Of a stretch of DNA of 64,000 bases, positions 37,412 to 47,303 are shown in pieces. The DNA comes from Cellulomonas sp. JZ18 (GTDB taxonomy: Bacteria > Actinomycetota > Actinomycetes > Actinomycetales > Cellulomonadaceae): assembly GCF_009720485.1 (NCBI RefSeq), contig NZ_CP045245.1:3979326-4043325 (forward strand), given 5' to 3'. Each line of letters starts with the position of its first letter. The stretch's first letter is position 1. Under the pieces are notes generated by a model. The model worked only from the letters and a program-made list of their open reading frames with translations. It did no database searches and was not told the DNA's origin. The position numbers and the translations under genes were made by a program.

Positions 37412-38672
37412 CGGCGCCCGCGAGCGCCGAGCTCGGCGAGTCCGACGACCCTGTCGCCCTCGTCCCCGGCCAGGCGGGCGACGTGCGCGAGGTCGCGGCC
37501 ACCCTGCGCTCCTGGTCGACGCGGCTGTCCGACACGGGCGACCACCTGAGGACGCTGCGGGCGCCGTCGTGGACGGGCGAGGGCGCGGACGCGTTCTGGG
37601 CGTCGTTCGGGCCCGTACCGGCGGTCTGGTTCACCGCGTCAGACCTGCTCGCGGACGCGGCCACAGCCCTCGAGGCGCACGCCGACGCGATCACGCGGGC
37701 GCAGGACAAGGCGCAGGACGCGATCGACCGGTGGAACCGCGGCGAGGAGCGCAGCGCCGCCGCCCGCGCGGCGTACCAGCAGGCGGCGCAGCGGTTCGCG
37801 CAGCAGGGCGGGGTGCACCCGGTGTTCGTCGACACGGGCGAGGCCGACCGCCGTGAGGCGCGCGAGATCCTCGAGGACGCGCGCAGCGCGCTCGACGAGT
37901 CCGGGCACACCGCGATCATGGCCCTCGTCGAGGTGGGTGGCGGCACGCTCACGCAGGGCGGCTCGCAGGGCCCGGGGGCCGAGGGCAGCTGGTCGTGGGG
38001 GTCGGCGAAGAGCGACCAGTGGAAGCAGCAGTGGGGCGGCTCGTGGGCGGGCGACCCCGGCGGCCCCGCGGAGCTCGGCCTGTCGGCGGTGCTCGCGTCG
38101 GTGCACGGCGCCGCGTGGGTGTGGCGGACGCAGGGCAGCTTCACCAGACCCCTCGGCGGGGGCGCGCAGGTGTACGGCAACGGCAGCGTGTCGGTGCTGT
38201 CCGCCGAGGCCACCGGGTCCGCGTCGTGGTCGAACGGCAAGGGCTTCCACGCGCAGGCGAACGCCGAGGCGAACCTCGCGAAGGCGGAGGGCCAGGTCGG
38301 CTACCGCAACGACTGGGCCGACGCGCACGTGAGCGGGACGGCGCAGGCGGGTGCGTACGCGAAGGGCGAGGCGCAGTTCACGACCGACGGCGTCGAGCTG
38401 AGCGGTGAGGCGCTGGCCGGGGCCAAGGTGGCGGTCGAGGGCGAGGCCAGCCTCGGCGGCATCGGCATCACCGCGGGCGCCGAGGGCTGGGCCGGCGCCG
38501 GCGCCGGCGGCTCCGTGCAGTTCGGCATGGAGGACGGCAAGTGGCGCATGGGCGTCAGCGGCGGCGTCGCGTGGGGCTCGGCGGTGAGCTGTCGGTCGGG
38601 ATCGTGATCGACCCCGCCGAGGTCGTCGAGACGGGGCAGAAGATGGCCGACGAGATCGCGAGCTGGTGGTGA
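37408..38672 (+). CDS. putative type VII-secreted protein with repetitive beta domain, one frameshift
   Basis: The N-terminal ~140 residues are helical with the T7SS-type signature LRAPSWTGEGADAFWASFGP, followed by a long helix (SAAARAAYQQAAQRFAQQGG). The C-terminal half is a Gly/Ala-rich repetitive beta segment (NGSVSVLSAEATGSASWSNG, then GEALAGAKVAVEGEASLGGI). The frame breaks at 38577 in TGGGGCTC; one G restores LGGELSVGIVIDPAEVVETG and an end at 38672 (421 residues), overlapping the next start. No known toxin fold is visible. It may be a cell-surface or antibacterial effector. Confidence 0.65.
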
Positions 38673-39139
38673 CGGCGATGGTGACGCTGCGGTGGCCGAA
38701 CGACCTGTGGCGGCCCCTGGACCCCGGCGCGGTCGGCGTGGAGGGGGTCGAGCTGCTGGTCGGGCGCGCGGGCCTGGGCGGCGGGTACACGCCGCTGATG
38801 AGCGTGCGCCGCACGCTGCTGCCCGCGGGCGCGCCGCTCGGGCGGGTGGCCGACGAGGCCGCGCTGCGGCTCGCGCGGCAGACGGGGACCGCCGAGCGCC
38901 TGCGCCTGACGACCACGGGCACGGACGGGCCGGCGCCGGGGCTCACGCAGCTGCTGGCCGGGCAGGCGGAGGTCGACGGCGTGCGGTACGACCTGCGTCA
39001 GCTCGACGGGCTGCTCGGGGCCGTCCAGGACGACGGGACGACCGCGGTCGTGGTCCTGACGGCGACGTGCACGGCCGACCAGCTGCCGGTCGTGGGCGAG
39101 GAGTTCCGCGCCGTGCTGAGCGGCATGTCGACGGACTGA
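38669..39139 (+). CDS. hypothetical protein, candidate immunity or accessory protein
   Basis: GTG 38669 overlaps the restored stop of the large secreted protein (GTGA). The 156-residue product (VTLRWPNDLWRPLDPGAVGV, then DDGTTAVVVLTATCTADQLP, ending EEFRAVLSGMSTD) ends like PsbP/LpqN-type domains, in which a VVLTLTC strand precedes a final helix. It has no signal peptide. In type VII effector operons this position is normally an immunity protein; here the role is inference. Confidence 0.6.
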   Translation: MTAMVTLRWPNDLWRPLDPGAVGVEGVELLVGRAGLGGGYTPLMSVRRTLLPAGAPLGRVADEAALRLARQTGTAERLRLTTTGTDGPAPGLTQLLAGQAEVDGVRYDLRQLDGLLGAVQDDGTTAVVVLTATCTADQLPVVGEEFRAVLSGMSTD

Positions 39140-39177
39140 GCGGGCGCTGCGGCGGCGGGCGGCGGCGACGCCCGGGG

Positions 39178-39717
39178 TCAGCCGATCCGGCCCGTCAGCG
39201 CCATCACGGCGACGAACACGCCGCCGATCACGAGCCCGCCGCCCGCCACCGCGGCGGCGACCAGGCCGGCGATCGCGGACGCCGGCTGCTTCTCCTGCCA
39301 CCCCAGCTCGCGCGCGGGCCCCCTGATGGCGTCGTGCAGGGTGGAGCTGCGCTGCTCCTCGCGGCCGACCAGCACCATCCTGCCGTCGGGTCCCCGTTCG
39401 TAGACCTCGACCCAGCGTCGGTACTTCTCCCGCCCGGTCCTCCCGCTCGCGCTGACGGACCCGGTGAAGCGGTTCACCTCCGCACTGAGGCTCATGTCCA
39501 CGATGCGCAGGGTCATCGTGGTGGGGTCGCACCGGACCATGGACCAGCTGCGCACCCAGCCCCGCGTGCTCCCGATGCCGTCCTCGAACGGGTGGCGGAA
39601 CCCGACGGCGAACCCGTCGTCGGTCTCCTCGACCATGACGTCGTCCGGCACTCGCCGCTCGACGGCCTCGCGCAGCTCGGCGACGAGGTCGACCTCGTCC
39701 CGCTCGTCCCTGTCCAC
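39178..39717 (-). CDS. tail-anchored membrane protein of unknown function
   Basis: The 179-residue protein has a soluble N-terminal domain (VDLVAELREAVERRVPDDVM, then GWVRSWSMVRCDPTTMTLRI) and a single C-terminal hydrophobic segment (IAGLVAAAVAGGGLVIGGVF) that should anchor it in the membrane with the domain in the cytoplasm. It converges on the type VII-like cluster and is divergent from the MFS gene. No family is recognised. Confidence 0.65.
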   Translation of the reverse strand: MDRDERDEVDLVAELREAVERRVPDDVMVEETDDGFAVGFRHPFEDGIGSTRGWVRSWSMVRCDPTTMTLRIVDMSLSAEVNRFTGSVSASGRTGREKYRRWVEVYERGPDGRMVLVGREEQRSSTLHDAIRGPARELGWQEKQPASAIAGLVAAAVAGGGLVIGGVFVAVMALTGRIG

Positions 39718-39818
39718 GTCGTCCCCTCGTCCACGGCTGCCGGGCAGCGTAACCGGTGGGCCGGGGTCAGGTGCCGGGGTCCGTCGCCGCGTCGGCGCCG
39801 GGGCATAGCCTGTCCCGC

Positions 39819-41132
39819 GTGCAGGTGATCTCCGACCTCCGGGCGCTCTGGCCGCTGCGCGGCTTCCGGCGCCTGTTCGCCGTCCGTCTGGTGAGCCAGA
39901 CGTCCGACGGCATGTTCCAGGTCGGGCTCGCGACGCTGTTCTTCTTCTCCCCCGAGAACGCGAGCACCGCCACGGGCGTCGCCGCGGCGTTCGCGGTGCT
40001 GCTGCTGCCGTTCACGATCGTCGGCCCCTGGGCGGGCGTGCTGCTGGACCGGTGGCGGCGGCGTCAGGTGCTGCTGTGGGGCAACCTCGTGCGGGTCGCG
40101 CTGACGCTGACGATCGCCGTGGTGATGCTCACCAGCGGGGTGACGCCGGCGGTGTACGTGCTGGCGCTCGTCACGCTGTCGGTCAACCGGTTCCTGCTCG
40201 CCGCGCTGTCGGCGTCGCTGCCGAAGGTCGTCGACGGGCCCCTGCTGCTCACGGCCAACTCCCTGACCCCGACGCTCGGCGCCGCGGCCGCCGGTGCCGG
40301 CGGCGCCCTCGGGTTCGTCCTCGGGTTCGTCCTGCCGGCGGGGCGGCTGCGCGACGCGATCTCGCTGCTCGTGGCCGCCGCGGTCATGGCGGTCGCGTCG
40401 GGGCTCGCGACGCGCCTGCGACCCGACGAGCTCGGCCCGGACCAGCGCGCCGACCGCTCGGACGTCCGGGCGGCCCTCGTGGAGCTCGCGCGCGGGCTCG
40501 TCGCCGGCGCGCGCTGGCTCGTGGCCCGCCGCACGCCCGCGCAGGCCCTCGGCATCATGGCGCTGCACCGGTTCTGCTACGGCGCGGTGTTCATCGCCAG
40601 CATCCTCATCTCGCGCAACCTGCTGTCCGACCCGGCCGACGTCGACGCGGGCCTGCGCACGTTCGGCACCGTGCTCGCCGTCAGCGGCGTGGGCTTCGCC
40701 CTCGCGGTCGTGCTGACCCCCGTGCTCAGCCCCCGCACGGGGCCGCACCGCTGGATCGTGCTGTGCCTGGGGCTCGCGGTGGTCACCCAGCTGCTGCTGG
40801 CCGTGACCGTCGCGCGGTGGGCCGTGCTCGCCGGGGCGCTCGCGCTGGGCCTCGCGGCGCAGGGCGCCAAGATCGCCGTCGACACGATCGTCCAGCGCGA
40901 CACCGTCGACGCGTACCGCGGGCGGGCCTTCTCGCTGTACGACGTCCTCTACAACGCGGCGTTCGTCGGGGCGGCCGCACTGGCCGCCGTCACGCTGCCC
41001 GACAGCGGCTGGTCGCGGCCGGTGTTCGTCGCGCTGGCCGCGGTGTACGCGGCGGGTGCGGTCCTCTACGCCGTGGCGCCGCACGTGCCCGAGGAGGTCG
41101 ACGCCCCCGCGGCACGGGCGGCACGGGCGTGA
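39819..41132 (+). CDS. MFS transporter
   Basis: The 437-residue protein has about 12 membrane helices and the MFS loop 2-3 motif in shortened form (GVLLDRWRRRQVLLWGNLVR). The N-terminal half resembles macrolide or lysophospholipid exporters (LTANSLTPTLGAAAAGAGGA). The substrate is unknown. GTG 39819 lies within 15 bases of a CATAGCCT -10-like element, suggesting a leaderless transcript. The next gene starts within its stop codon, so the two are co-translated. Confidence 0.85.
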   Translation: MQVISDLRALWPLRGFRRLFAVRLVSQTSDGMFQVGLATLFFFSPENASTATGVAAAFAVLLLPFTIVGPWAGVLLDRWRRRQVLLWGNLVRVALTLTIAVVMLTSGVTPAVYVLALVTLSVNRFLLAALSASLPKVVDGPLLLTANSLTPTLGAAAAGAGGALGFVLGFVLPAGRLRDAISLLVAAAVMAVASGLATRLRPDELGPDQRADRSDVRAALVELARGLVAGARWLVARRTPAQALGIMALHRFCYGAVFIASILISRNLLSDPADVDAGLRTFGTVLAVSGVGFALAVVLTPVLSPRTGPHRWIVLCLGLAVVTQLLLAVTVARWAVLAGALALGLAAQGAKIAVDTIVQRDTVDAYRGRAFSLYDVLYNAAFVGAAALAAVTLPDSGWSRPVFVALAAVYAAGAVLYAVAPHVPEEVDAPAARAARA

Positions 41133-42835
41133 GCGGGGGCGACGGGCAGCCGCTGCCGCACGTCCTCGACGACGTGCTCACGGGCGACCTGGCGCGTCGC
41201 GTGCTCGAGGACGAGACCCTCGCGATCGTGCTGACCGACCCGTCGCTGCCCGACGAGCCGGTGGTGTGGACCAACGAGGCGTTCACGCGGCTCACGGGCT
41301 GGGCGCCGCACGAGGCGCGCGGGCGCAACTGCCGCTTCCTGCAGACGCCGCGCACCGACCCCGCGGCCGTCGCCCGCCTGCGGGCCGCGCTCGCCGCCGG
41401 CCAGGACCACGTGGAGCTGCTGCTCAACGCGCGCAAGGACGGCTCGGAGTTCTGGAACCAGCTCGTCGTCACGCACCTGCGCGACGCCGAGGGGCGCGTC
41501 ACGCACCGGGTCGGCGTGCAGGTCGACGTCACGGCGCGCGCGGTCGGCGACGCCGCGCGGGACACCGAGCTGGTCCGGGCCCGGCAGACCGGTGAGCGGC
41601 TGGCGCTGCTCGCGGCCGTGACGGACGAGCTCACGCGGCACCTGGAGTACGGGCACGCGGTCGACGCCCTCGCCGAGGTCGTGGTCCCGCGGATGGCGAC
41701 CTGGGGCTTCGTCGCGGTGACGAACGAGCGCGGCCGGTTCGAGCGCGTGCACGTCGTCACGACGGACCCGGCGCGCGCACGGGAGGCGGCGGAGCTCGCG
41801 CACGAGGGGCCCGAGTGGCTGGTGCAGTCGTCGCGCGTGCAGCAGGCGCTCACGTCCGCCCCGGACCACGTCGCCGACGCGTTCCCCGTGGACGTCGACT
41901 CCCTCCCGGGGCGCACGACGCCCCGCCAGCTCGCGCTGCTGAGCGCCCTGGGGCTCGGTTCCGCGCTCGTGGTGCCGCTGCGCGCCCGGTCGCGCGTGAT
42001 CGGGGTGCTGTGCCTGGTGCACGAGCGTCCGGACGGCTTCGACCAGGACGCCGTCGTCACGGCGGCGCACCTCAGCAGCCGCGCCGGGATCGTGCTGGAG
42101 AACGTGCGCCTCTACCTGGCCGAGCGCGACGCCGCGCTGACCCTGCAGCACAGCCTCCTGCCGGTGCTCGGCGACGTGGCGGGGCTCGACGTCGCGGCGT
42201 CGTACCTGCCGTCGGGGCGACGGGCCGAGGTCGGCGGGGACTGGTTCGAGGCGTTCGCCCTGCCCGACGGCGCCGTCGGCCTGGCGGTCGGCGACGTGGT
42301 GGGGCACGACCTGCGGGCGGCGGCGTCCATGGGTCAGCTGCGCTCGCTCCTGCGCGCCGCCGTGTGGAGCGGCGACGAGCCGGGGCCCGCGCTCGCGCGC
42401 CTCGACGACCTCGTGCGCGGCCTCGAGCTCGCCGACCTCGCGACGTGCGTCCAGGTGCGCTGGGAGCGCACGGACGCCGGTGCGCACCTCACCTGGGCCA
42501 GCGCGGGGCACCCGCCGGCGGTGCTGCGGCTGCCGGACGGCGAGGTCGTCGAGCTCACCGGCGGCAGCACCACCCCCGTCGGGCTGGCGGGGCCCGGCCG
42601 CGGCACGCAGGCCTCGGCGACGTTCCCGCCGGGGTCGACGCTCGTGCTCTACAGCGACGGCCTCGTCGAGCGGCGCGACCGCACGCTGCGGGAGGGCGTC
42701 GCCGCCCTGCGGGACGCGCTCGCCGCGACCCCCTCGGGGGCGAGCGCGGAGCAGGTGCGCGACGCCCTCGTGGGCGCGCTCGTCGGCCGCCACCAGGAGG
42801 ACGACGTGTGCCTGCTCGTCGTCCGCGACGGCTGA
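41129..42835 (+). CDS. LOV-GAF-PP2C (SpoIIE) blue-light-responsive phosphatase
   Basis: The N-terminal PAS domain is a true LOV domain: GRNCRFLQ with the photoactive Cys68, and flavin-contacting Asn67, Asn100 (LLLNARKDGSEFWN), Asn110 and Gln131 (GVQVDVT). A GAF domain follows (residues ~165-325, VPLRARSRVIGVLCLVHERP), then a SpoIIE-type PP2C domain (AEVGGDWFEAFALPDGAVGL, VGDVVGHDLRAAASM, WASAGHPPAVLRLPDG, LVLYSDGLVERRD). The length is 568 residues. Blue light should form a Cys-flavin adduct and switch the phosphatase, which typically acts on an anti-anti-sigma factor. It overlaps the MFS gene (GTGA). No STAS or RsbW partner is nearby. Confidence 0.9.
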   Translation: MSGGDGQPLPHVLDDVLTGDLARRVLEDETLAIVLTDPSLPDEPVVWTNEAFTRLTGWAPHEARGRNCRFLQTPRTDPAAVARLRAALAAGQDHVELLLNARKDGSEFWNQLVVTHLRDAEGRVTHRVGVQVDVTARAVGDAARDTELVRARQTGERLALLAAVTDELTRHLEYGHAVDALAEVVVPRMATWGFVAVTNERGRFERVHVVTTDPARAREAAELAHEGPEWLVQSSRVQQALTSAPDHVADAFPVDVDSLPGRTTPRQLALLSALGLGSALVVPLRARSRVIGVLCLVHERPDGFDQDAVVTAAHLSSRAGIVLENVRLYLAERDAALTLQHSLLPVLGDVAGLDVAASYLPSGRRAEVGGDWFEAFALPDGAVGLAVGDVVGHDLRAAASMGQLRSLLRAAVWSGDEPGPALARLDDLVRGLELADLATCVQVRWERTDAGAHLTWASAGHPPAVLRLPDGEVVELTGGSTTPVGLAGPGRGTQASATFPPGSTLVLYSDGLVERRDRTLREGVAALRDALAATPSGASAEQVRDALVGALVGRHQEDDVCLLVVRDG

Positions 42836-42866
42836 CGCCGGCACCGGCCGCCGTCGACCCCGGCCG

Positions 42867-44375
42867 TCAGGCCCCGCGGGACGCCCACCAGCGCAGCAGC
42901 TCCTCGCGCGCCGCGTCCTCACCGAGGGGGCCCCGCTCCATGCGCAGCTCCAGCAGGTAGCGGTACGCCTCCCCCACCTCGCGGCCGGGTGCGATGCCGA
43001 GCGCGGCCATGATCTGCGTCCCGTCGAGGTCGGGCCGGATGGCCGCGATCTCCTCCTGCTCGCGCAGGCGCGCGATCCGCGTCTCCAGGTCGTCGTACGC
43101 CGCGGACAGGCGGGCGGCCTTGCGCTGGTTGCGCGTCGTGGAGTCGGAGCGGGTGAGCCGGTGCAGCCGCTCGAGCAGCGGACCCGCGTCCGTCACGTAG
43201 CGGCGCACCGCGGAGTCCGTCCACTCCCCGTCGCCGTACCCGTGGAAGCGCAGGTGCAGCTCGGTGAGCCGCGCGACGTCCTGCACCGTCTGCTTGTCGA
43301 ACCGCAGCGCCTTGAGCCGCTTGGCGACCATCTTCGCGCCGACGACCTCGTGGTGGTGGAAGCTCACGCCGCCACCGGGCTCGAACCGGCGCGTGCGCGG
43401 CTTGCCGATGTCGTGCAGCAGCGCCGCGAGGCGCAGCACGAGGTCCGGGCCGGGGACGGCGCCGTCGGGACCGGTCTCCAGCGCGATCGCCTTCTCCAGG
43501 ACCATGAGCGAGTGCTCGTACACGTCCTTGTGGCGGTGGTGCTCGTCGATCTCCAGGCGCAGGGCGGGCAGCTCGGGCAGCACGTGGTCGGCGAGGCCGG
43601 TGTCGACGAGGACCTCGAGCCCGGCGCGCGCGTGCGGTGCCAGCAGCAGCTTCACGAGCTCGTCGCGCACGCGCTCGGCGGAGACGATCGCGATGCGGTC
43701 CGCCATCTCGACGATCGCGGTGCGCGCCTCGTCGTCGAGCCGGAAGCCGAGCTGCGCGACGAAGCGCGCGCCGCGCATCATCCGCAGCGGGTCGTCGTCG
43801 AAGGACTGCCGCGGGTCCACGGGCGTGCGCAGCACCTTCCGGGCCAGGTCCCCCAGGCCGCCGAAGGGGTCGACGAACGCGAGGTCCGGCACGCGCACCG
43901 CCATCGCGTTGACCGTGAAGTCGCGGCGCGAGAGGTCGCCCTCGAGCGTGTCGCCGAACGCCACCACCGGCTTGCGCGACGACGCCTCGTACTCGTCGGT
44001 CCGGTAGGTCGTCACCTCGACGACGACGTCCTGCGAGCCCCGGCCGCGCCGCCCGGCGAACCGGCGCGCGCCGACCGTGCCGAACGCGCGGCCGACGTCC
44101 CAGTGCGCGTCCCCCCACGCGGCGAGCAGGGGCTCGGCGTCGTCGGGCGTCGCCGAGGTCGCGAAGTCGAGGTCGTTGCTCACCCGCCCCAGGAAGGCGT
44201 CGCGGACGGGACCGCCGACCAGCGCGAGCTCGTGCCCGGCGGCGCGGAACGCCTCGCCCAGCGGCACGGCGTCCGGCGCCATCCGCGTGAGCACCTCGAT
44301 CGCGCGGCGCTGGAGCTGCGGCAGGGACGGCGGCTGCGGGGAGGAGGGCGGTCGGTCGTCGGTCTCGCGCGGCAC
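42867..44375 (-). CDS. pcnA: CCA tRNA nucleotidyltransferase / poly(A) polymerase family with HD domain
   Basis: The nucleotidyltransferase core is clear: LALVGGPVRDAFLGRVSNDL, then DFATSATP with the metal-binding D-x-D, and RRDFTVNAMAV. An HD phosphohydrolase domain follows (RLAALLHDIGKPRTR) with a C-terminal helical body. It adds or repairs the CCA end of tRNAs. GTG 44375 is chosen, with the frame open to 44405. Its place next to a NUDIX gene and the murJ block matches Rv3907c (pcnA). About 500 residues, intact. Confidence 0.93.
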   Translation of the reverse strand: MPRETDDRPPSSPQPPSLPQLQRRAIEVLTRMAPDAVPLGEAFRAAGHELALVGGPVRDAFLGRVSNDLDFATSATPDDAEPLLAAWGDAHWDVGRAFGTVGARRFAGRRGRGSQDVVVEVTTYRTDEYEASSRKPVVAFGDTLEGDLSRRDFTVNAMAVRVPDLAFVDPFGGLGDLARKVLRTPVDPRQSFDDDPLRMMRGARFVAQLGFRLDDEARTAIVEMADRIAIVSAERVRDELVKLLLAPHARAGLEVLVDTGLADHVLPELPALRLEIDEHHRHKDVYEHSLMVLEKAIALETGPDGAVPGPDLVLRLAALLHDIGKPRTRRFEPGGGVSFHHHEVVGAKMVAKRLKALRFDKQTVQDVARLTELHLRFHGYGDGEWTDSAVRRYVTDAGPLLERLHRLTRSDSTTRNQRKAARLSAAYDDLETRIARLREQEEIAAIRPDLDGTQIMAALGIAPGREVGEAYRYLLELRMERGPLGEDAAREELLRWWASRGA

Positions 44376-44562
44376 CGGACAAGCCTGCCAGAGGTCGGCG
44401 CGCACCCCGGCGACGCGCGTGGGGCACCGCCCGCGCCCCCGGCGACGCGCTGACCCCGGCGTGGCGCCCGGTCGACCTCGTCGTGACCGGGCGATGACGC
44501 GGACATGACGTCCGTCCCCGGACGAGGGGGGACAGCGGGGGATGACTCGTTACAGTGTCGGC

Positions 44563-45117
44563 ATGTCCGCCGCCGCCCACCCGCCCGTCCCCGGGCGTGT
44601 GCCGGCGCCGCCCGGCGGCCACCGGCTGCGGATCGACCCGGCCCGGCTGGCGCCGCGGCCGCACGCCGTGCCCGTCCCCGTGGTCGACGAGACGTCCGCG
44701 GGCGGGCTGGTCGTCATCCGGCGGCACGGCGAGTACGAGGCCGCGGTGATCGCGCGCCGCAACCGCGCCGGACGCCTCGAGTGGTGCCTGCCCAAGGGCC
44801 ACCTCGAGGGTGACGAGACGCCCGAGCAGGCCGCCGTCCGGGAGATCGCCGAGGAGACCGGCATCACCGGCCGGGTCCTGCGCCGCCTCGGCGTCATCGA
44901 CTACTGGTTCTCCGGCGACGACCGCCGGGTGCACAAGGTCGTGCACCACTTCCTGCTCGGTGCCGTGCACGGGGACCTCACGGTCGAGAACGACCCCGAC
45001 GGCGAGGCCGAGCAGGTCGAGTGGGTGCGGGTCGTCGACCTCTCCGCGCGCCTCGCGTACCCGAACGAGCGCCGCCTCGCCGGCACCGCGCTCGTGGTCC
45101 TCTCCGCGGACGCATGA
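44563..45117 (+). CDS. NUDIX hydrolase (MutT4-like)
   Basis: The NUDIX box is complete: GHLEGDE, seven residues, then REIAEETG, supplying the metal-binding glutamates. An N-terminal extension of ~45 residues (PHAVPVPVVDETSAGGLVVI) matches Rv3908/MutT4. It hydrolyses nucleoside diphosphates linked to another moiety, presumably for nucleotide sanitation. ATG 44563 is close behind a TACAGT -10-like hexamer, consistent with a leaderless mRNA. It is divergent from pcnA and overlaps the following DUF6049 gene by four bases. Confidence 0.9.
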   Translation: MSAAAHPPVPGRVPAPPGGHRLRIDPARLAPRPHAVPVPVVDETSAGGLVVIRRHGEYEAAVIARRNRAGRLEWCLPKGHLEGDETPEQAAVREIAEETGITGRVLRRLGVIDYWFSGDDRRVHKVVHHFLLGAVHGDLTVENDPDGEAEQVEWVRVVDLSARLAYPNERRLAGTALVVLSADA

Positions 45118-47303
45118 GCGCATCCCGTCCCGGTCGGAGCGCGGCGCTGGCGGCGCTGCTGGTCGGGCTCCTCGCCCTCCTGCTCGCCGCCCCCGGCGCG
45201 CACGCCGCGACCGGCTCCCCCTCGTCCCGTCCCACCGCGTCGGACGGGTCGGGTGCTGCGGGCACGCCGTCGCGCACCCCGGCGGACGACGAGGAGGAGG
45301 AGGACGAGGACGCGCTCCCCGTGCGCGTGCAGGTGCTCGAGGTGGCGCCGGCCGTCCTCGCCCCGGGCCAGGACCTGACCGTCCGGGCCCGGCTGACCAA
45401 CGACGGGAGCGACGAGGTCGAGGCGCCGCGCGCGTACCTGCGCATCGAGCGGATCCGCCCCGGCACGCGCGCGGACCTGGCCGCGTGGCTCGACGAGCCC
45501 GTGGCCCCCGGTACGGGCGGCCGGGTCGGCAGCCGCGTCGCCGTGGCCGCCGCGCCGGGGCCGCTCGCGCCCGGCGCCTCGGTCGAGGTCACGCTCACCG
45601 TCGCCGCCGGCGACGTGGGCCTGCTCGACCGCCCCGACGTCTGGGGGCCGCGCGGGCTCGCCGTCGAGGCCGTCGACGGCTCCCGGCGCGCGGGGCTGCA
45701 GCGCACGTTCCTGCTCTGGGCGACCGAGGGGCCATCCCGCAGGCCCGGGTGTCCGTGCTGGCCCCGTGGTCGGTCCGCCGACGGTGCCCACGGACCTGGC
45801 GGACGACGTCGCCGGCCCCGCACCCGACCTCGCGTCCCTCGTCGCCGGCGGGCGCCTCGCCGACGTCCTGGAGGTCGTGCGCGCCCACCCCGACGTGTCG
45901 CTGGCGGTCGACCCCGCGCTCGTCGCGACGGCCCTGTCCGCCGACGACACGACGGCCGGCTGGGCGCAGGACCTGCTGGCCGCGGCGACCGGGCGCGACG
46001 TCCTCGCCCTGCCCTGGGGCGACCCGGACCTCACCGCCCTCGCCCACGCCGGCACACCCGACCTGCTCGCCGCGGCCACCGAGCGCTCGCGCGCGGCCCT
46101 CGCCGGAGGCGCGCTGCAGGACGCCCCCTTCGCGGGCCGCACCGACGTCCTGTGGGCACCGGGTCCGGCGACGGACCAGGCGACCGCCGACCTCGCCGCG
46201 GCGACGGGTGCGCAGACCCTCGTGCTGCGGCCGGGCGACGTGCCGACGCCGGACGGCGAGCCGGCCGGTGCGCGGACGCAGCTCGCGTCCGGCCTCGTCG
46301 GGCTGGTGCCGGACGCGGTGCTCACGCAGCTGCTCGTCGACCCCACCGAGCTCGACCCGGACGCGACGTCCGCGACCACGGTGCAGCGCGCCCTCGCGGA
46401 GCTGTCCGTCGTCGCGCGCGACACCACCGGCGGGCCCCGTCACCTGCTCGTCGCCCCGCCGCGCGGCTGGACGCCGGACGCCGCGGTGGTCGACGCCGTG
46501 CTGGCGGCGGTCCAGCAGGCCCCGTGGGCGCGGACGGCGTCGCTGTCCTCGCTCCTGGGGGCCGCCACGGGCACCGCCGAGCGCGAGCCGCTCCCCGCGC
46601 TGGTGCCCGTCGAGGCCGCGCTGGGCGCCGAGGACGTGCGGCGGCTCGACGCGTCCCGCACCGCGACGCACGCGTTCGCGTCGGTGACCGAGGAGCCGGC
46701 CGCGATCGTGGAGGGCCTCGACGAGGCCGTCCTGGCCCCCTGTCCACGGCGTGGCGCGCCGAGCCCGACGCCCGCACCACCCTCGTCGACGCGGTGGTCG
46801 CGGCCGCGGACGCCCGGCGCGCGGGTCTCGAGCTCGCACCGACCAGCACGCAGAACATCATCAGCGCACGCGGCGAGGTGCGGTTCTCGGTGCGGAACGC
46901 GCTGCCGGCGGACGCGTCCGTGCGGGTGCTGACCACGCCGCGCAAGGCGTGCCTGCGCGCCGAGCCGAGCGCGACCGTCGTCGTGCCGGCCGGCGGCGAG
47001 GCCACCGTGCCCGTGGCCGTGCACGCGACCGCCAACTGCGAGGTGCAGGTCGAGGCCGTGCTGACCAGCGCCGACGGCACCGCCCTGTCCGCGCCGGTCA
47101 CCTTCCTGGCCCGCGCGACGCCGACCATCGAGTCGGTCGGCACGGCGGTCGTCGGCGTGCTGCTGGCGATCGGCCTCGTGCTCGGCATCGTGCGGACCGT
47201 GCGACGCGGGCAGAGCGCGCGGCGCGGGGCGCGGCGCGTGCGCGAGGAGGAGGGCACCCGGCCGCTGCCGGTGCTCGGCGGCACGCCGGAGGGAGACAGG
47301 TGA
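45114..47303 (+). CDS. DUF6049 family exported protein upstream of murJ, three frameshifts
   Basis: A signal peptide ([20 protein letters not shown]) precedes an acidic linker and a large extracellular region, ending in a membrane helix ([20 protein letters not shown]) and a short basic tail, the layout of Rv3909-type proteins that always precede murJ. The frame shifts near 45733 (GAGGGGCC), near 45764 (GCCCCGTGG) and near 46743 (GCCCCCTGTCC), each equal to loss of one base; three restorations give 730 residues. Order of recognisable parts: [60 protein letters not shown]. It likely works with MurJ in envelope assembly; the mechanism is unknown. Confidence 0.85.
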   Translation: MSASRPGRSAALAALLVGLLALLLAAPGAHAATGSPSSRPTASDGSGAAGTPSRTPADDEEEEDEDALPVRVQVLEVAPAVLAPGQDLTVRARLTNDGSDEVEAPRAYLRIERIRPGTRADLAAWLDEPVAPGTGGRVGSRVAVAAAPGPLAPGASVEVTLTVAAGDVGLLDRPDVWGPRGLAVEAVDGSRRAGLQRTFLLWATEGPSRRPGCPCWPRGRSADGAHGPGGRRRRPRTRPRVPRRRRAPRRRPGGRARPPRRVAGGRPRARRDGPVRRRHDGRLGAGPAGRGDRARRPRPALGRPGPHRPRPRRHTRPARRGHRALARGPRRRRAAGRPLRGPHRRPVGTGSGDGPGDRRPRRGDGCADPRAAAGRRADAGRRAGRCADAARVRPRRAGAGRGAHAAARRPHRARPGRDVRDHGAARPRGAVRRRARHHRRAPSPARRPAARLDAGRRGGRRRAGGGPAGPVGADGVAVLAPGGRHGHRRARAAPRAGARRGRAGRRGRAAARRVPHRDARVRVGDRGAGRDRGGPRRGRPGPLSTAWRAEPDARTTLVDAVVAAADARRAGLELAPTSTQNIISARGEVRFSVRNALPADASVRVLTTPRKACLRAEPSATVVVPAGGEATVPVAVHATANCEVQVEAVLTSADGTALSAPVTFLARATPTIESVGTAVVGVLLAIGLVLGIVRTVRRGQSARRGARRVREEEGTRPLPVLGGTPEGDR

